Origin: Intestinimonas butyriciproducens | GTDB taxonomy: Bacteria > Bacillota > Clostridia > Oscillospirales > Oscillospiraceae | Direction: 5' to 3' | Length of the DNA stretch: 64,000 nucleotides | Assembly: GCF_004154955.1 (NCBI RefSeq) | Contig: NZ_CP011524.1 | Coordinates: 434,001 to 498,000, forward strand | Notes under the pieces: model-generated | The model's input: only the letters and a program-made list of their open reading frames with translations | Told to the model about the DNA's origin: nothing | Databases searched by the model: none | Program-made: the position numbers and the translations under genes | In this document: piece by piece, positions 26,224 to 32,924 of the stretch | Numbering within the stretch: position 1 is the first letter of the stretch | How the letters are laid out: every line of letters starts with the position of its first letter

Positions 26224-26275
26224 CAATAAAAAACGCCCCGGCTGCCGTGCTTGATTCCACGGTGGCCGGGGCGTT
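26224..26275 (-). terminator. Strong terminator at the end of the prophage late operon
   Basis: A long stem (AACGCCCCGGC and CCGTG arms with their complements, 26232-26275) is followed on the minus strand by TTTTTTATTG. It lies directly after the last lysis-region gene and closes the late transcript. Confidence 0.9.
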
Positions 26276-26282
26276 CTTCAAA

Positions 26283-26621
26283 TTATTCGTTTACTTCCGC
26301 AAGCTGCTCGCGGTCGAGGTTTTTCTTTCGCTTCTCGGTATCGCCCATTTCATCCATAGCCTTTTGCAACTCGCCGTTCCAGTAGCAATGCGGCTCGGCT
26401 TTTTCGTGGGCTTTGATGCCATGATGAATCCAGAAAAGCGCCCGGCTGATATTGTGCTGCAGCTCGTCGTCCAGCTTGTACCGCCGTTCCCGGCGTTCCT
26501 GTTCCTGCTTCTTCTTTTCCTGCGCCTCTTTCAAGGCGCTTTCCACAAGGAACTTCATAACTACCGTGGCAATGCCGGTGCTTGCCAGCACGGAAGCAAC
26601 GACCGTTAAGACGGTGTTCAT
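26283..26621 (-). CDS. Membrane-anchored coiled-coil protein of the lysis region
   Basis: 112 residues. One N-terminal membrane helix (residues 3-28) is followed by a charged coiled coil (LKEAQEKKKQEQERRERRYK) and a helical C-terminus. It is the last gene of the late operon, after the holin-like genes. It may be a lysis accessory protein; no enzymatic motif is seen. Confidence 0.65.
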   Translation of the reverse strand: MNTVLTVVASVLASTGIATVVMKFLVESALKEAQEKKKQEQERRERRYKLDDELQHNISRALFWIHHGIKAHEKAEPHCYWNGELQKAMDEMGDTEKRKKNLDREQLAEVNE

Positions 26622-26624
26622 TGT

Positions 26625-26723
26625 TCAGTCCTCCAACACTACGGAAAATAATGCCGCAATGGGAATCAGATTGTATGCCCAAACGGCAATCCGGGCAAAG
26701 ATGCCTTTGCGCTTACTCGCCAT
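26625..26723 (-). CDS. 32-residue membrane peptide in the lysis cassette
   Basis: MASKRKGIFARIAVWAYNLI, then PIAALFSVVLED: a basic start and one membrane helix. The ATG at 26723 has AAGGAGG nine bases upstream and lies inside the end of the holin-like gene. It is too short for routine gene calling but has the ribosome site, context and topology of a small lysis or holin-regulating peptide. Confidence 0.55.
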   Translation of the reverse strand: MASKRKGIFARIAVWAYNLIPIAALFSVVLED

Positions 26724-27042
26724 CTTTGCCGCCCTCCTTGTCGCTTTCGCCGTGATACGCCACCGCAAACATTTTGATAGCGTCATAAATACTCTGGCAC
26801 GCGCTCTGCACCCGGCTATCATTCATAATCATAGAGATCAGTCGGGGGAGGTATGCTTTCACCTGCGCCACGACCCATGCCATTTTCTCCGGGCCTGTCG
26901 CCAGCTCCTTGTTCAAGTACGCCTGATAGATCATCTGCGCCGCATAGATCATGGCGTTGCCCCAAGCCGCGACGGCAGCCACCAGCAGGGCGACCAGCAC
27001 CGGCATCAGCAGAGTAATAAGGGTGTTCAAAATCTGTTCCAT
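26713..27042 (-). CDS. Holin-like protein
   Basis: 109 residues with an N-terminal membrane helix (LITLLMPVLVALLVAAVAAW), an amphipathic middle and a charged C-terminus (YHGESDKEGGKDGE). It resembles LLH-type phage holins in layout. It lies two genes after the endolysin. Its role would be to release or activate the endolysin. Confidence 0.65.
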   Translation of the reverse strand: MEQILNTLITLLMPVLVALLVAAVAAWGNAMIYAAQMIYQAYLNKELATGPEKMAWVVAQVKAYLPRLISMIMNDSRVQSACQSIYDAIKMFAVAYHGESDKEGGKDGE

Positions 27043-27063
27043 AAAGTCCTCCTATTCTTTCCG

Positions 27064-27348
27064 CTATCCCGCCGCGCCGGTGTCCTCGTCTGAACTGCCG
27101 GGCGTTGGGGTTTCTGTGTTCTGTTTTTTTCTGGATTTCAGCCAGTAGACCGCCACCGTGGCGATCAACTCACTTCCCCAAAAGTGGAAGCCATACTGGA
27201 AGTAGGAATCCGGGATGGTGTCGAAGCGGAAACACCAGATCAGCAGCGGGCCGCAGGTCATAACCAGCCCGGCGACCACGCACATCAGCACGATCAAGTC
27301 CAAATCGCTGCGGCGATTTTTCTGTTTCTTCCTTTTGCGCTTCTTCAT
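27064..27348 (-). CDS. Small two-helix membrane protein, possible second holin
   Basis: 94 residues. A very basic N-terminus (KKRKRKKQKNRRSD) precedes two membrane helices (about 17-39 and 55-70), then a polar Thr/Pro tail. It lies directly downstream of the endolysin gene. Topology fits a holin or antiholin; the family is not recognised. Confidence 0.6.
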   Translation of the reverse strand: MKKRKRKKQKNRRSDLDLIVLMCVVAGLVMTCGPLLIWCFRFDTIPDSYFQYGFHFWGSELIATVAVYWLKSRKKQNTETPTPGSSDEDTGAAG

Positions 27349-27359
27349 GGCAGCCTCCG

Positions 27360-28172
27360 TTATTTCAGGTACGCGCTGCTCACCCAGCCGGTCTTACTGC
27401 CTGCAGCAACATAGAACCACTTCACGCCGTTGGTAACAGCGTAAAAGCCGTACCATATAACGCCCGTGCCCTTGCCCAGCGTGGTAATGATGCCGTACTT
27501 GTCCTTGGTCGTTCCGGCGATCTTCTCTGCGCTGGGGCCATACCGCAGATTCAGGTTTTCGGTCGTGGTGAAGCGTTTCCCGCCCTTTGCGCTGCTGTCG
27601 TGGAGGGGTGCCGCCGCCATCTTGGTAATGGTGGCCGTCTGCACGCTGGCGGCAGAGCTGGCCGATTCTACGGTAGCGCCGTCTTTGACAGCGGGATTGT
27701 AGATAAACCCCAAGAATGTGTAGCCGCTTCCCGCTCCCCAGTTTCCGTTGCCCTTTTTGCGGGTCTTTGTCCAGAACGGGGTCTTGCTGCCGTAACCGCT
27801 TTCCGATGTCACGATCTCCGTCGCGCTGATGATCTTCTCCACAATGGCGACATGGCCCGCGCCGTCGGAGCCATTCAGCGTCGCGCCCTTACGCCACACC
27901 ATGCAAGCGCCCAGCTTCGGGGTCTGCCCGGTGGCGAGGCCCCCGGCATACTGCATGAAGTTCTCCGCGTTCACCGGGCGCAGGTATTTGCAGCACCCAT
28001 ACCCGCCGATCTCGTTGAACCGGCCATAGGCATAGCCTACGCAGTTGGAGAGGACATTGCAGGCGGCATCCGTCGGGCTGCCCTTGATCGCGTCGGAGTA
28101 GCCCCCGGCGCTCTTTGTGATGTAATACTTGTTCCCGGCCTCCGGCCTGCTCAATCTCGGTTTGAACGACAT
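27360..28172 (-). CDS. Possible internal-start endolysin product (CHAP-SH3 only)
   Basis: Inside the endolysin gene, AAAGGAGG (encoding KEE of the linker) stands eight bases before Met175 at 28172, exactly between the first and second domains. Translation from here would give a 270-residue protein with CHAP and SH3 but no lysozyme domain. Several clostridial and other Gram-positive phage endolysins are known to make such a second product. This is inference from the site; both proteins share one frame. Confidence 0.5.
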   Translation of the reverse strand: MSFKPRLSRPEAGNKYYITKSAGGYSDAIKGSPTDAACNVLSNCVGYAYGRFNEIGGYGCCKYLRPVNAENFMQYAGGLATGQTPKLGACMVWRKGATLNGSDGAGHVAIVEKIISATEIVTSESGYGSKTPFWTKTRKKGNGNWGAGSGYTFLGFIYNPAVKDGATVESASSAASVQTATITKMAAAPLHDSSAKGGKRFTTTENLNLRYGPSAEKIAGTTKDKYGIITTLGKGTGVIWYGFYAVTNGVKWFYVAAGSKTGWVSSAYLK

Positions 28173-28694
28173 GGTGGGTTCCTCCTTTGGTGCCGCACCA
28201 GAGTATTTGTCGTAATACTTCTGGCCGTAGCTTGCGCGCCTGATCTTGACAGCCTCGCTCTGATCGGCAGGGCGCTCAAATTCTAAAAGCACCTTGTCGG
28301 ACGCGGCGCGTACCGACTTGGCGCTTTTCAGAGTGGAGCACACGCCGGAATACCCGGCGATCTCCTTTATCAAGAAATCAAGCTGCATATCAAGGTCGCC
28401 GATGGATTTGCCCTTGCTCTTGGCGAAATCCAGCAGGGCTTTCTTGCGGGCGGGGTATGTCCACTGGGCAAGACCATAGCCCGCGCAGTCTTTCGCAAAG
28501 TTCGCGTAGGTGCCCTTATCCACCGCCGCCGTGTATGCCGCGTCGTTCATCCCCAGCTTTTTTTCGTAGGTGTTCTGCAGGTTGGTCGGCGACAATGCGC
28601 TTTCCGCATACAGATTTCCCATCAGACCGGCAATGCCGAAATCGTTGTACCCGGCAGCTTTGAGCCGCTGCCAGATTCTTTCCTCTGTGGTCAT
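27360..28694 (-). CDS. Endolysin: lysozyme-like, CHAP and SH3 domains
   Basis: 444 residues from the ATG at 28694 (AAAGGAG upstream). Residues 1-165 look like the phage tail lysozyme fold, with GNLYAESAL and Glu31 as likely catalytic acid. Residues about 190-340 are a CHAP amidase/endopeptidase domain, with Cys218 in NCVGYAYGRF and His281 in AGHVAIVE. Residues about 380-444 are an SH3-like wall-binding domain ending GWVSSAYLK. It degrades host peptidoglycan at lysis. An internal ribosome site and ATG at 28172 could also yield the CHAP-SH3 part alone. Confidence 0.9.
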   Translation of the reverse strand: MTTEERIWQRLKAAGYNDFGIAGLMGNLYAESALSPTNLQNTYEKKLGMNDAAYTAAVDKGTYANFAKDCAGYGLAQWTYPARKKALLDFAKSKGKSIGDLDMQLDFLIKEIAGYSGVCSTLKSAKSVRAASDKVLLEFERPADQSEAVKIRRASYGQKYYDKYSGAAPKEEPTMSFKPRLSRPEAGNKYYITKSAGGYSDAIKGSPTDAACNVLSNCVGYAYGRFNEIGGYGCCKYLRPVNAENFMQYAGGLATGQTPKLGACMVWRKGATLNGSDGAGHVAIVEKIISATEIVTSESGYGSKTPFWTKTRKKGNGNWGAGSGYTFLGFIYNPAVKDGATVESASSAASVQTATITKMAAAPLHDSSAKGGKRFTTTENLNLRYGPSAEKIAGTTKDKYGIITTLGKGTGVIWYGFYAVTNGVKWFYVAAGSKTGWVSSAYLK

Positions 28695-28705
28695 GCTTTC
28701 TCCTT

Positions 28706-28894
28706 TCACGGGATGTCGGGCAGCTCGTCGCAGCCGATCAATGCGCGGTATGCCTTGTCCGCCTCCGCGATCTCGTCCCTCCCGGTTTCAACATCGCCCA
28801 GCTCCGCAAGGCGCGTTGCAAGCGCAGAGATAATCCGCGCCTGTGTTTCCGTCAGGGCTTCCAGCTCCGCAATGATCTGTAAATGGCTGCTCAT
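28706..28894 (-). CDS. Small helical protein before the endolysin
   Basis: 62 residues forming a coiled coil (HLQIIAELEALTETQARIIS, then ALATRLAELG) with a short tail. Its ATG overlaps the XkdX-like stop and has GGGGAGAG upstream. Similar short helical proteins often sit between tail genes and lysis genes; function unknown. Confidence 0.65.
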   Translation of the reverse strand: MSSHLQIIAELEALTETQARIISALATRLAELGDVETGRDEIAEADKAYRALIGCDELPDIP

Positions 28895-29046
28895 TCGTAA
28901 CTCTCCCCGGTGATGCGTTCGTATTCCTCCGGCGTGATGCCCTTGCCGGGCTTTGCCTCGTTCAGCTTGACCCACCCCCGCAGGGTTTCGCGGGTGATGT
29001 AGCCCAGCTTCCACTTGGTTTCCAGCATCTCATACTTTGCGCTCAC
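28891..29046 (-). CDS. XkdX-family small phage protein
   Basis: 51 residues from a GTG at 29046 with GGAGG nine bases upstream. The sequence pattern (YEMLETKWKLGYITRETLRG, then ITPEEYERITGESYE) is that of the XkdX family, small proteins coded just after tail fibre genes in Gram-positive phages. Its role is unknown. Confidence 0.8.
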   Translation of the reverse strand: MSAKYEMLETKWKLGYITRETLRGWVKLNEAKPGKGITPEEYERITGESYE

Positions 29047-29061
29047 GGTTCATACCTCCTT

Positions 29062-29331
29062 TCACAGCATGGCGATTGCCAGCTCGATATTGCTCAACGA
29101 CTGCTGCACGCCTTGGATGGCGGGCGAGAGCATCATGTAGTATTCCTCGCGGGTATACTCCCTCTGCTCATAGACCCACTCCGTCACGGTGATGGCGGTG
29201 TCACCCTCGCCGCGTGTGGTCGTTTCCTGCCGGATGTTTTTCCGCTCATACACCGTGGTTTCGCTGCTGGTGGTGTCGATGGTGGCGGGTTCCTCCGCGC
29301 GGCTGTCGTGTACGGTCTTAAACTCGGTCAT
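29062..29331 (-). CDS. Small tail-accessory protein after the reverse transcriptase
   Basis: 89 residues, Thr/Glu-rich, with EYTREEYYMMLSPAIQGVQQ and a C-terminal helix (SLSNIELAIAML). Similar proteins sit between the fibre genes and XkdX in clostridial phages, where they may help fibre assembly. Its start overlaps the reverse transcriptase stop by four bases. It does not look like the DGR accessory protein Avd. Confidence 0.6.
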   Translation of the reverse strand: MTEFKTVHDSRAEEPATIDTTSSETTVYERKNIRQETTTRGEGDTAITVTEWVYEQREYTREEYYMMLSPAIQGVQQSLSNIELAIAML

Positions 29332-30458
29332 GTTGCACTCATTCCTTTCCGCTTTTTCTTTTCTGCCGCTGCAATCCGTCGCTTGCAGTAGTGGATAGAA
29401 ACCTTTGGCTTAATGTAGGTCAGATAATACCCATACGCATCTGCGTGTTTGAACACGCCCGCCCGGCTTACCATGCTTGCGGAATCATGCCGGGTATATC
29501 GCTTCTTCTTGTGGATGTGATTGGCTTTCGCCCGTGTCCGCTTCAAGATGGATTTCCGAATGGTCACACGGTCGCGGTGTATCACAAATCCCAGCGCATT
29601 GACAGCGCGGCCTTTAGCCCTGCGCTTCCAGCGCCGTTCTTCTTCCACCGTCATGCCCTCCGGCTTTTTCTTCTTCTCGAAGCGGTACACCTGCCAATCG
29701 TCCTTGATGCGCAGATGCAATCTTTGCTGCAGGAATAGTTCGATCTGCTGCTCCATGCGGTGCAGCTCTTTCTTGTTCCTGTGGAAGATGAAAAGATTAT
29801 CCATGTAGCGCAGATAGTGGTCGGGCTTTAGAACCTGCAACACGAAATTATCAAACTCGCTCATGTAGAGGTTTGCCAGCCACGGGGACGGATAAAAGCC
29901 TTTCGGCAGTCCCGGCCCAAACGCATCAATGATGCGGAAAAGCACTTCTTTGAAACGCTTGTCCCGAATCAGCTTGTCCAGCTTGGCCTTTAACAGCTCC
30001 GTGTCGATGCTGTCATAGAACTTCCGCACATCGCCCTCGAATACATAAAAGCGTTTGTCCCCGTACTCGTTCCGCCACCGGGTCATAACCTTTACCGCGC
30101 CATGCGTCCCGCGCTGCGGCAGGGAGCCATAAGCGTATCGGTATAGCCTCGGTATGATGATAGGCCGGAGCTGCCGCACGACCATGTGATGCACGATCTG
30201 TTCATCATCAAAGCGCGGCTTCACGATCTCGCGTTCCTTTTTGTGGCTGCCCTCCTGCAGCTTTTGCCTTTCGTGATGGGGCGGATACCATTCCCCGCGC
30301 TCGATCTTCTGGCATATCCGTTCAGCCACTTCCTCCTTGTGCTCCAAAATGTGTTGCACGGATGGTCTGTCTTTCTTGTGCTGCGCCGCTTCTTCGATGG
30401 ATGCAGCCGCCTCTTGGCGTTCCATCATCATAGCGAACAGCCCATTGAAACTTTTCAA
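29328..30458 (-). CDS. DGR reverse transcriptase
   Basis: 376 residues from a TTG at 30458, chosen because AAAGGG stands about eight bases upstream and the resulting start (MKSFNGLF) resembles known DGR enzymes; an ATG at 30503 has no ribosome site. Reverse transcriptase blocks in order: FEGDVRKFYDSID (Asp143), GLPKGFYPSPWLANLYMSEF (184-202), YLRYMDNLFIF (YMDN at 218-221), NALGFVIHRDRVTI (287-300). It copies the template RNA with errors at A and directs the product into the variable repeat. Two positions are unusual: SP where DGR enzymes normally have SQ, and YMDN where YxDD is expected. No avd-like gene is adjacent. Confidence 0.88.
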   Translation of the reverse strand: MKSFNGLFAMMMERQEAAASIEEAAQHKKDRPSVQHILEHKEEVAERICQKIERGEWYPPHHERQKLQEGSHKKEREIVKPRFDDEQIVHHMVVRQLRPIIIPRLYRYAYGSLPQRGTHGAVKVMTRWRNEYGDKRFYVFEGDVRKFYDSIDTELLKAKLDKLIRDKRFKEVLFRIIDAFGPGLPKGFYPSPWLANLYMSEFDNFVLQVLKPDHYLRYMDNLFIFHRNKKELHRMEQQIELFLQQRLHLRIKDDWQVYRFEKKKKPEGMTVEEERRWKRRAKGRAVNALGFVIHRDRVTIRKSILKRTRAKANHIHKKKRYTRHDSASMVSRAGVFKHADAYGYYLTYIKPKVSIHYCKRRIAAAEKKKRKGMSAT

Positions 30459-30553
30459 GAGAGTTTTCCCTTTCTTATCCCCTCCGCGACGATGGGTGCC
30501 CATGCACTTACTGGCCGCGCCTCTTGACAGGTTAATTTTCAGAACTGTGCTGC

Positions 30554-30760
30554 GGAAATATGTTCACATTGTTGGGATAGCGACTATCCCGTAATGAAAG
30601 GGGCAAGGAAAGCGACGCGCCGATGTTCCACCTCGCATTGCCAGACACATTGTTCACATTCAGGTAGCGCCCGCATTTCGAGCCGTTGTCGCAGTTGCCG
30701 CCGACAATCGGCACGGCAGGGTAGGAGCTGGACAAGCACGGTTTTCGTGAACATATTCCC
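30554..30760 (-). ncRNA. Probable DGR template RNA with closing stem
   Basis: In the minus-strand transcript, bases at 30760-30747 (GGGAAUAUGUUCAC) can pair with 30567-30554 over 14 consecutive positions, including one G-U pair, enclosing the whole template repeat. A 7-bp hairpin GGGATAG-CGA-CTATCCC (30574-30590) lies inside, just 3' of the repeat. No protein is likely here. The true 5' and 3' ends are not known; the boundaries given are those of the stem. Confidence 0.6.
30609..30716 (-). repeat. DGR template repeat (TR)
   Basis: 108 bp aligned without gaps to the variable repeat at 30842-30949. The two differ at 15 positions, and every one is an A in the coding sense of the template. The template is rich in AAY codons (AAC, AAT) exactly where the target varies: 10 codons differ. 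The 18 bases at the 3' side are identical, consistent with the initiation of mutagenic homology. Confidence 0.95.
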
Positions 30761-30776
30761 TTATCATTCGGTTTTT

Positions 30777-30813
30777 ATGGGCGTTCCGCCCATGCGGGGG
30801 ATGGCTCCCCCGC
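30777..30813 (-). repeat. Two back-to-back hairpins after the variable repeat
   Basis: GCGGGGGA and TCCCCCGC form a perfect 8-bp stem with a 4-base loop (30794-30813), 9 bases after the fibre stop codon. A second perfect 7-bp stem with a 3-base loop (30777-30793) follows at once. DGRs are known to need a GC-rich hairpin of about 8 bp with a 4-base loop just downstream of the variable repeat. There is no T-run behind these stems on the minus strand, so they are not ordinary terminators. Confidence 0.65.
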
Positions 30814-30821
30814 TCCCCCTA

Positions 30822-32300
30822 TTAAGAGGGATTTTGTAAGAAAAGCGACGCGCCGATGTACCACCCCGCAGCGCCAGACACAGCGCCCACAGCCAGGTAG
30901 CGCCCGCAGTTCGAGCCGTCGGCGCAGGCGCCGCCGACAATCGGCACGGACACGATGGTCGGGTTGTAATAATGGAAATCACAATCGTAGGTGGTATCGC
31001 TGCCGGTCAGGTCGGTAGGGAACAAGCCCTGCTCCGTCTGCTGGGCGTTTTTCACCCAGCCGCCGCCCGTCGCCGTGGCGTTGATGCCCTTACGGATAGC
31101 TTCGTACCCTGCGCCGGTCAGGTTGTAGCCGCCGTCCTCCGGGGTCATTTTCGCCTTGTAGGTGCCGTTGTCATAGATCAGGCCCACGATTCTGTCCCAG
31201 CGGTCGCCCCAGAAGTTTTCCATGTGGAATACCTTGACGCTGTGCGTGGTATCAGAATAGCCGAAGAACTGCCCGCTGGTATTCAGCGCGCCGGTGGTCA
31301 GCAGGTCAGCAGCGGAGCTGCCGCCGGTGGTATGCCCCTGCCCGAAAACAGCCTGAATGTTGGTGCTTTTGCCCAGCAGCACCAGCAGATCGTGAATGAG
31401 GTTCCAGAACGCCCATGTTTCGATTGTCCATGCCGAGCCGTTGGCCTGCGCCGCCGTCACTTCCTGCGTGGCGTTCAGGCTGTTCACGGGAGCCTGCCCC
31501 GAAAGGGAGCGCAGCTTCGTGTCGATCTTGCTGCCCTCGAACATCGCGCCGTAGGCAAACGGCGTAATGCTGCCGTCCGGGCGGGTGTGGGCGTAAGCAT
31601 GGTAGCTCTCGTCATACTGGCTCTCGCAGAAGATCACATAGCGATAGCCGTTCTCATGGTATCGCTTCACCCATACCAGCGGGATAGCCGACATGGCGTT
31701 ACCAGCAAACGCGGTGTTTGCAACATCACTGTCCGCACCCGTGACCGCCCGTTTGGCGTAATTGTTCGGGTCAAGCTGATATGCCACGCTGCCGTCGTTG
31801 TTGACCATGCAGGGGAAGTTGTCGCGCACGACCCAGAAATCCGCCCAGCTTCCATAGCTGAACGCGCCGGTGGAAAAATTCATCCCCGCCGGGGTCATGC
31901 CCACCGCGTCGAAAAGATATTCCACGCGGGAACTCGGATTGCTCTCGCTCTCTTTCACGCGGTAGCCGTACCGCTTCGGGCGCTGGCCGCGCAGCTCGGA
32001 GAGGATGGTATCGGCCTTGCTGCTGATGTTGTTCGCCGTGTTCTGCACATTGTCCACCTTTCCGCTGGTGGTCTCCACGGTGGTTTTCACGCTTGCGACT
32101 TTGGTATCGGTGCCCTCCACGGTGGTTTTCACGCTGGCGACCTTGTTGCCGGTGTCCTCCACTGTGGTTTTCACGCTGCCGACTTTCGCGCCGGTGTCCT
32201 CCACGGTGGTTTTCACGCTTACAACTTTGGCGTTGGTGTTCTCCACGGTGGATTTCACGCTATCCAGCGTTGCCTTATCTGCGACATAGGTTTTGCTCAT
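30822..32300 (-). CDS. DGR-diversified receptor-binding tail fibre
   Basis: 492 residues. An N-terminal stalk of six 14-residue repeats (consensus VKTTVEDTGAKVAS, residues about 14-97) predicts a trimeric coiled coil. The remainder has the aromatic, Gly-rich look of C-type-lectin-fold variable proteins. The last 42 residues are coded by the variable repeat and its flank and end with GWYIGASLFLQNPS. Ten codons there differ from the template (Asn to Ala, Gly, Asp or Tyr; Lys to Asn; Arg to Gly; Asp to Ala). It is placed after the tail-collar gene and probably recognises the host surface, with its specificity tuned by the DGR. Confidence 0.9.
   Translation of the reverse strand: MSKTYVADKATLDSVKSTVENTNAKVVSVKTTVEDTGAKVGSVKTTVEDTGNKVASVKTTVEGTDTKVASVKTTVETTSGKVDNVQNTANNISSKADTILSELRGQRPKRYGYRVKESESNPSSRVEYLFDAVGMTPAGMNFSTGAFSYGSWADFWVVRDNFPCMVNNDGSVAYQLDPNNYAKRAVTGADSDVANTAFAGNAMSAIPLVWVKRYHENGYRYVIFCESQYDESYHAYAHTRPDGSITPFAYGAMFEGSKIDTKLRSLSGQAPVNSLNATQEVTAAQANGSAWTIETWAFWNLIHDLLVLLGKSTNIQAVFGQGHTTGGSSAADLLTTGALNTSGQFFGYSDTTHSVKVFHMENFWGDRWDRIVGLIYDNGTYKAKMTPEDGGYNLTGAGYEAIRKGINATATGGGWVKNAQQTEQGLFPTDLTGSDTTYDCDFHYYNPTIVSVPIVGGACADGSNCGRYLAVGAVSGAAGWYIGASLFLQNPS
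30842..30949 (-). repeat. DGR variable repeat (VR) at the fibre C-terminus
   Basis: The receiving copy of the template repeat, in frame at the end of the fibre gene and 20 bases before its stop. All 15 differences from the template are at template adenines. Unchanged codons include GGRYL-type framework residues, Cys and the Trp-Ile-Gly-Ala-Ser core of the fold. Confidence 0.95.
32010..32261 (-). repeat. 42-bp tandem repeats encoding the fibre stalk
   Basis: Six in-frame copies of a 42-bp unit within the fibre gene, coding 14-residue heptad-pair repeats. The inner copies are nearly identical at the DNA level, so the array could expand or contract and alter fibre length. Confidence 0.8.
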
Positions 32301-32313
32301 GGTGCTTTCCTCC

Positions 32314-32910
32314 TTAATCGGTCACGATATACACGCCGCCCGCGTCATAGCCCATCTTGAACGCAACGGTATTGCCCTCGTCCAGATCGACCTTTTTATC
32401 GAACAGGGCCTTATGCGATGCGTCGCCCTCGTCATGTGCTTTGATGGCTGCCGTCAGAGCTGCCGTCGTCGCCAACGCCGATGCGTCGATGGTCACCCGC
32501 AGCGTGCCGCCGGTGTTGGCGAACTCCAAAAGCCCGTAGAATGTATAAACATAGTCGGGCACGCTTTCCTTGCTGGGGATTTCCACGCCTGCGGCGGTGT
32601 CCGTCTGAAACAGCGCGATCATCTTTTCCGCGCCGCTCCCCAGCTTTGCCCACACGCCAAATTGGTTCAGGGCATAGCCCAAGGTCTGCGGGGTCACCTG
32701 CAGTTGCAGCTTTTGCCCCTGCGCTGTCGTTTTGTTGGACAGGATGCTGGCCGCCTGCTTCTCGTCCACAAGCGCCGTCTGCGCCAGCATGGCCGTTTCG
32801 CTCACGCGGCCCGTTCCCGCCGCCGCGCGGGTTATGGTCAGCGTTTTGCCCGTCGTCCACTGTGCCAGCAGCTCGCTTCCGCTGTTGGTGATAACGCCTT
32901 TCCAAGCCAC
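32314..32910 (-). CDS. Tail-collar-like fibre protein
   Basis: 198 residues. The start (MAWKGVITNSGSELLAQWTT) and the following ITRAAAGTG and LLEFANTGGTLRVTIDAS blocks match phage tail-collar/fibre N-terminal proteins. It lies between the P2-I-like protein and the DGR fibre. It probably joins the fibre to the baseplate. Confidence 0.75.
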   Translation of the reverse strand: MAWKGVITNSGSELLAQWTTGKTLTITRAAAGTGRVSETAMLAQTALVDEKQAASILSNKTTAQGQKLQLQVTPQTLGYALNQFGVWAKLGSGAEKMIALFQTDTAAGVEIPSKESVPDYVYTFYGLLEFANTGGTLRVTIDASALATTAALTAAIKAHDEGDASHKALFDKKVDLDEGNTVAFKMGYDAGGVYIVTD

Positions 32911-32924
32911 AGTATCATTCCTCC

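Larger units (their letters stand above)
25781..26231. other. Gene-free junction between island and prophage
   Basis: No convincing gene. It holds, in order, two inverted repeats sharing the stem GCCCTTTTTG (25803-25836 and 25908-25946), a tRNA 3'-end-like stretch at about 25970-26005, and a perfect 12-bp hairpin GATGCCACTGGC at 26074-26102. The island genes end on one side and the phage lysis genes on the other. This is the natural place for an attachment site, but no direct repeat could be paired with it inside the window. Confidence 0.6.

Noticed and set aside
25945-26226. 93-codon frame on the minus strand at the junction
   Set aside because: It runs through the tRNA-like sequence and a perfect hairpin and lacks a ribosome site or known domain.
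29328-30458. Group II intron maturase or retron reverse transcriptase
   Set aside because: No intron domains V/VI, no maturase or endonuclease domain and no msr/msd-like RNA. The adjacent TR/VR pair with A-only changes identifies a DGR.
30532-30735. 67-codon open frame over the template repeat
   Set aside because: It is open because the TR mirrors the fibre coding frame. There is no ribosome site, and a template RNA is the better explanation.
32010-32261. 42-bp repeats as a CRISPR-like or regulatory array
   Set aside because: They are in-frame coding repeats of a coiled-coil stalk.
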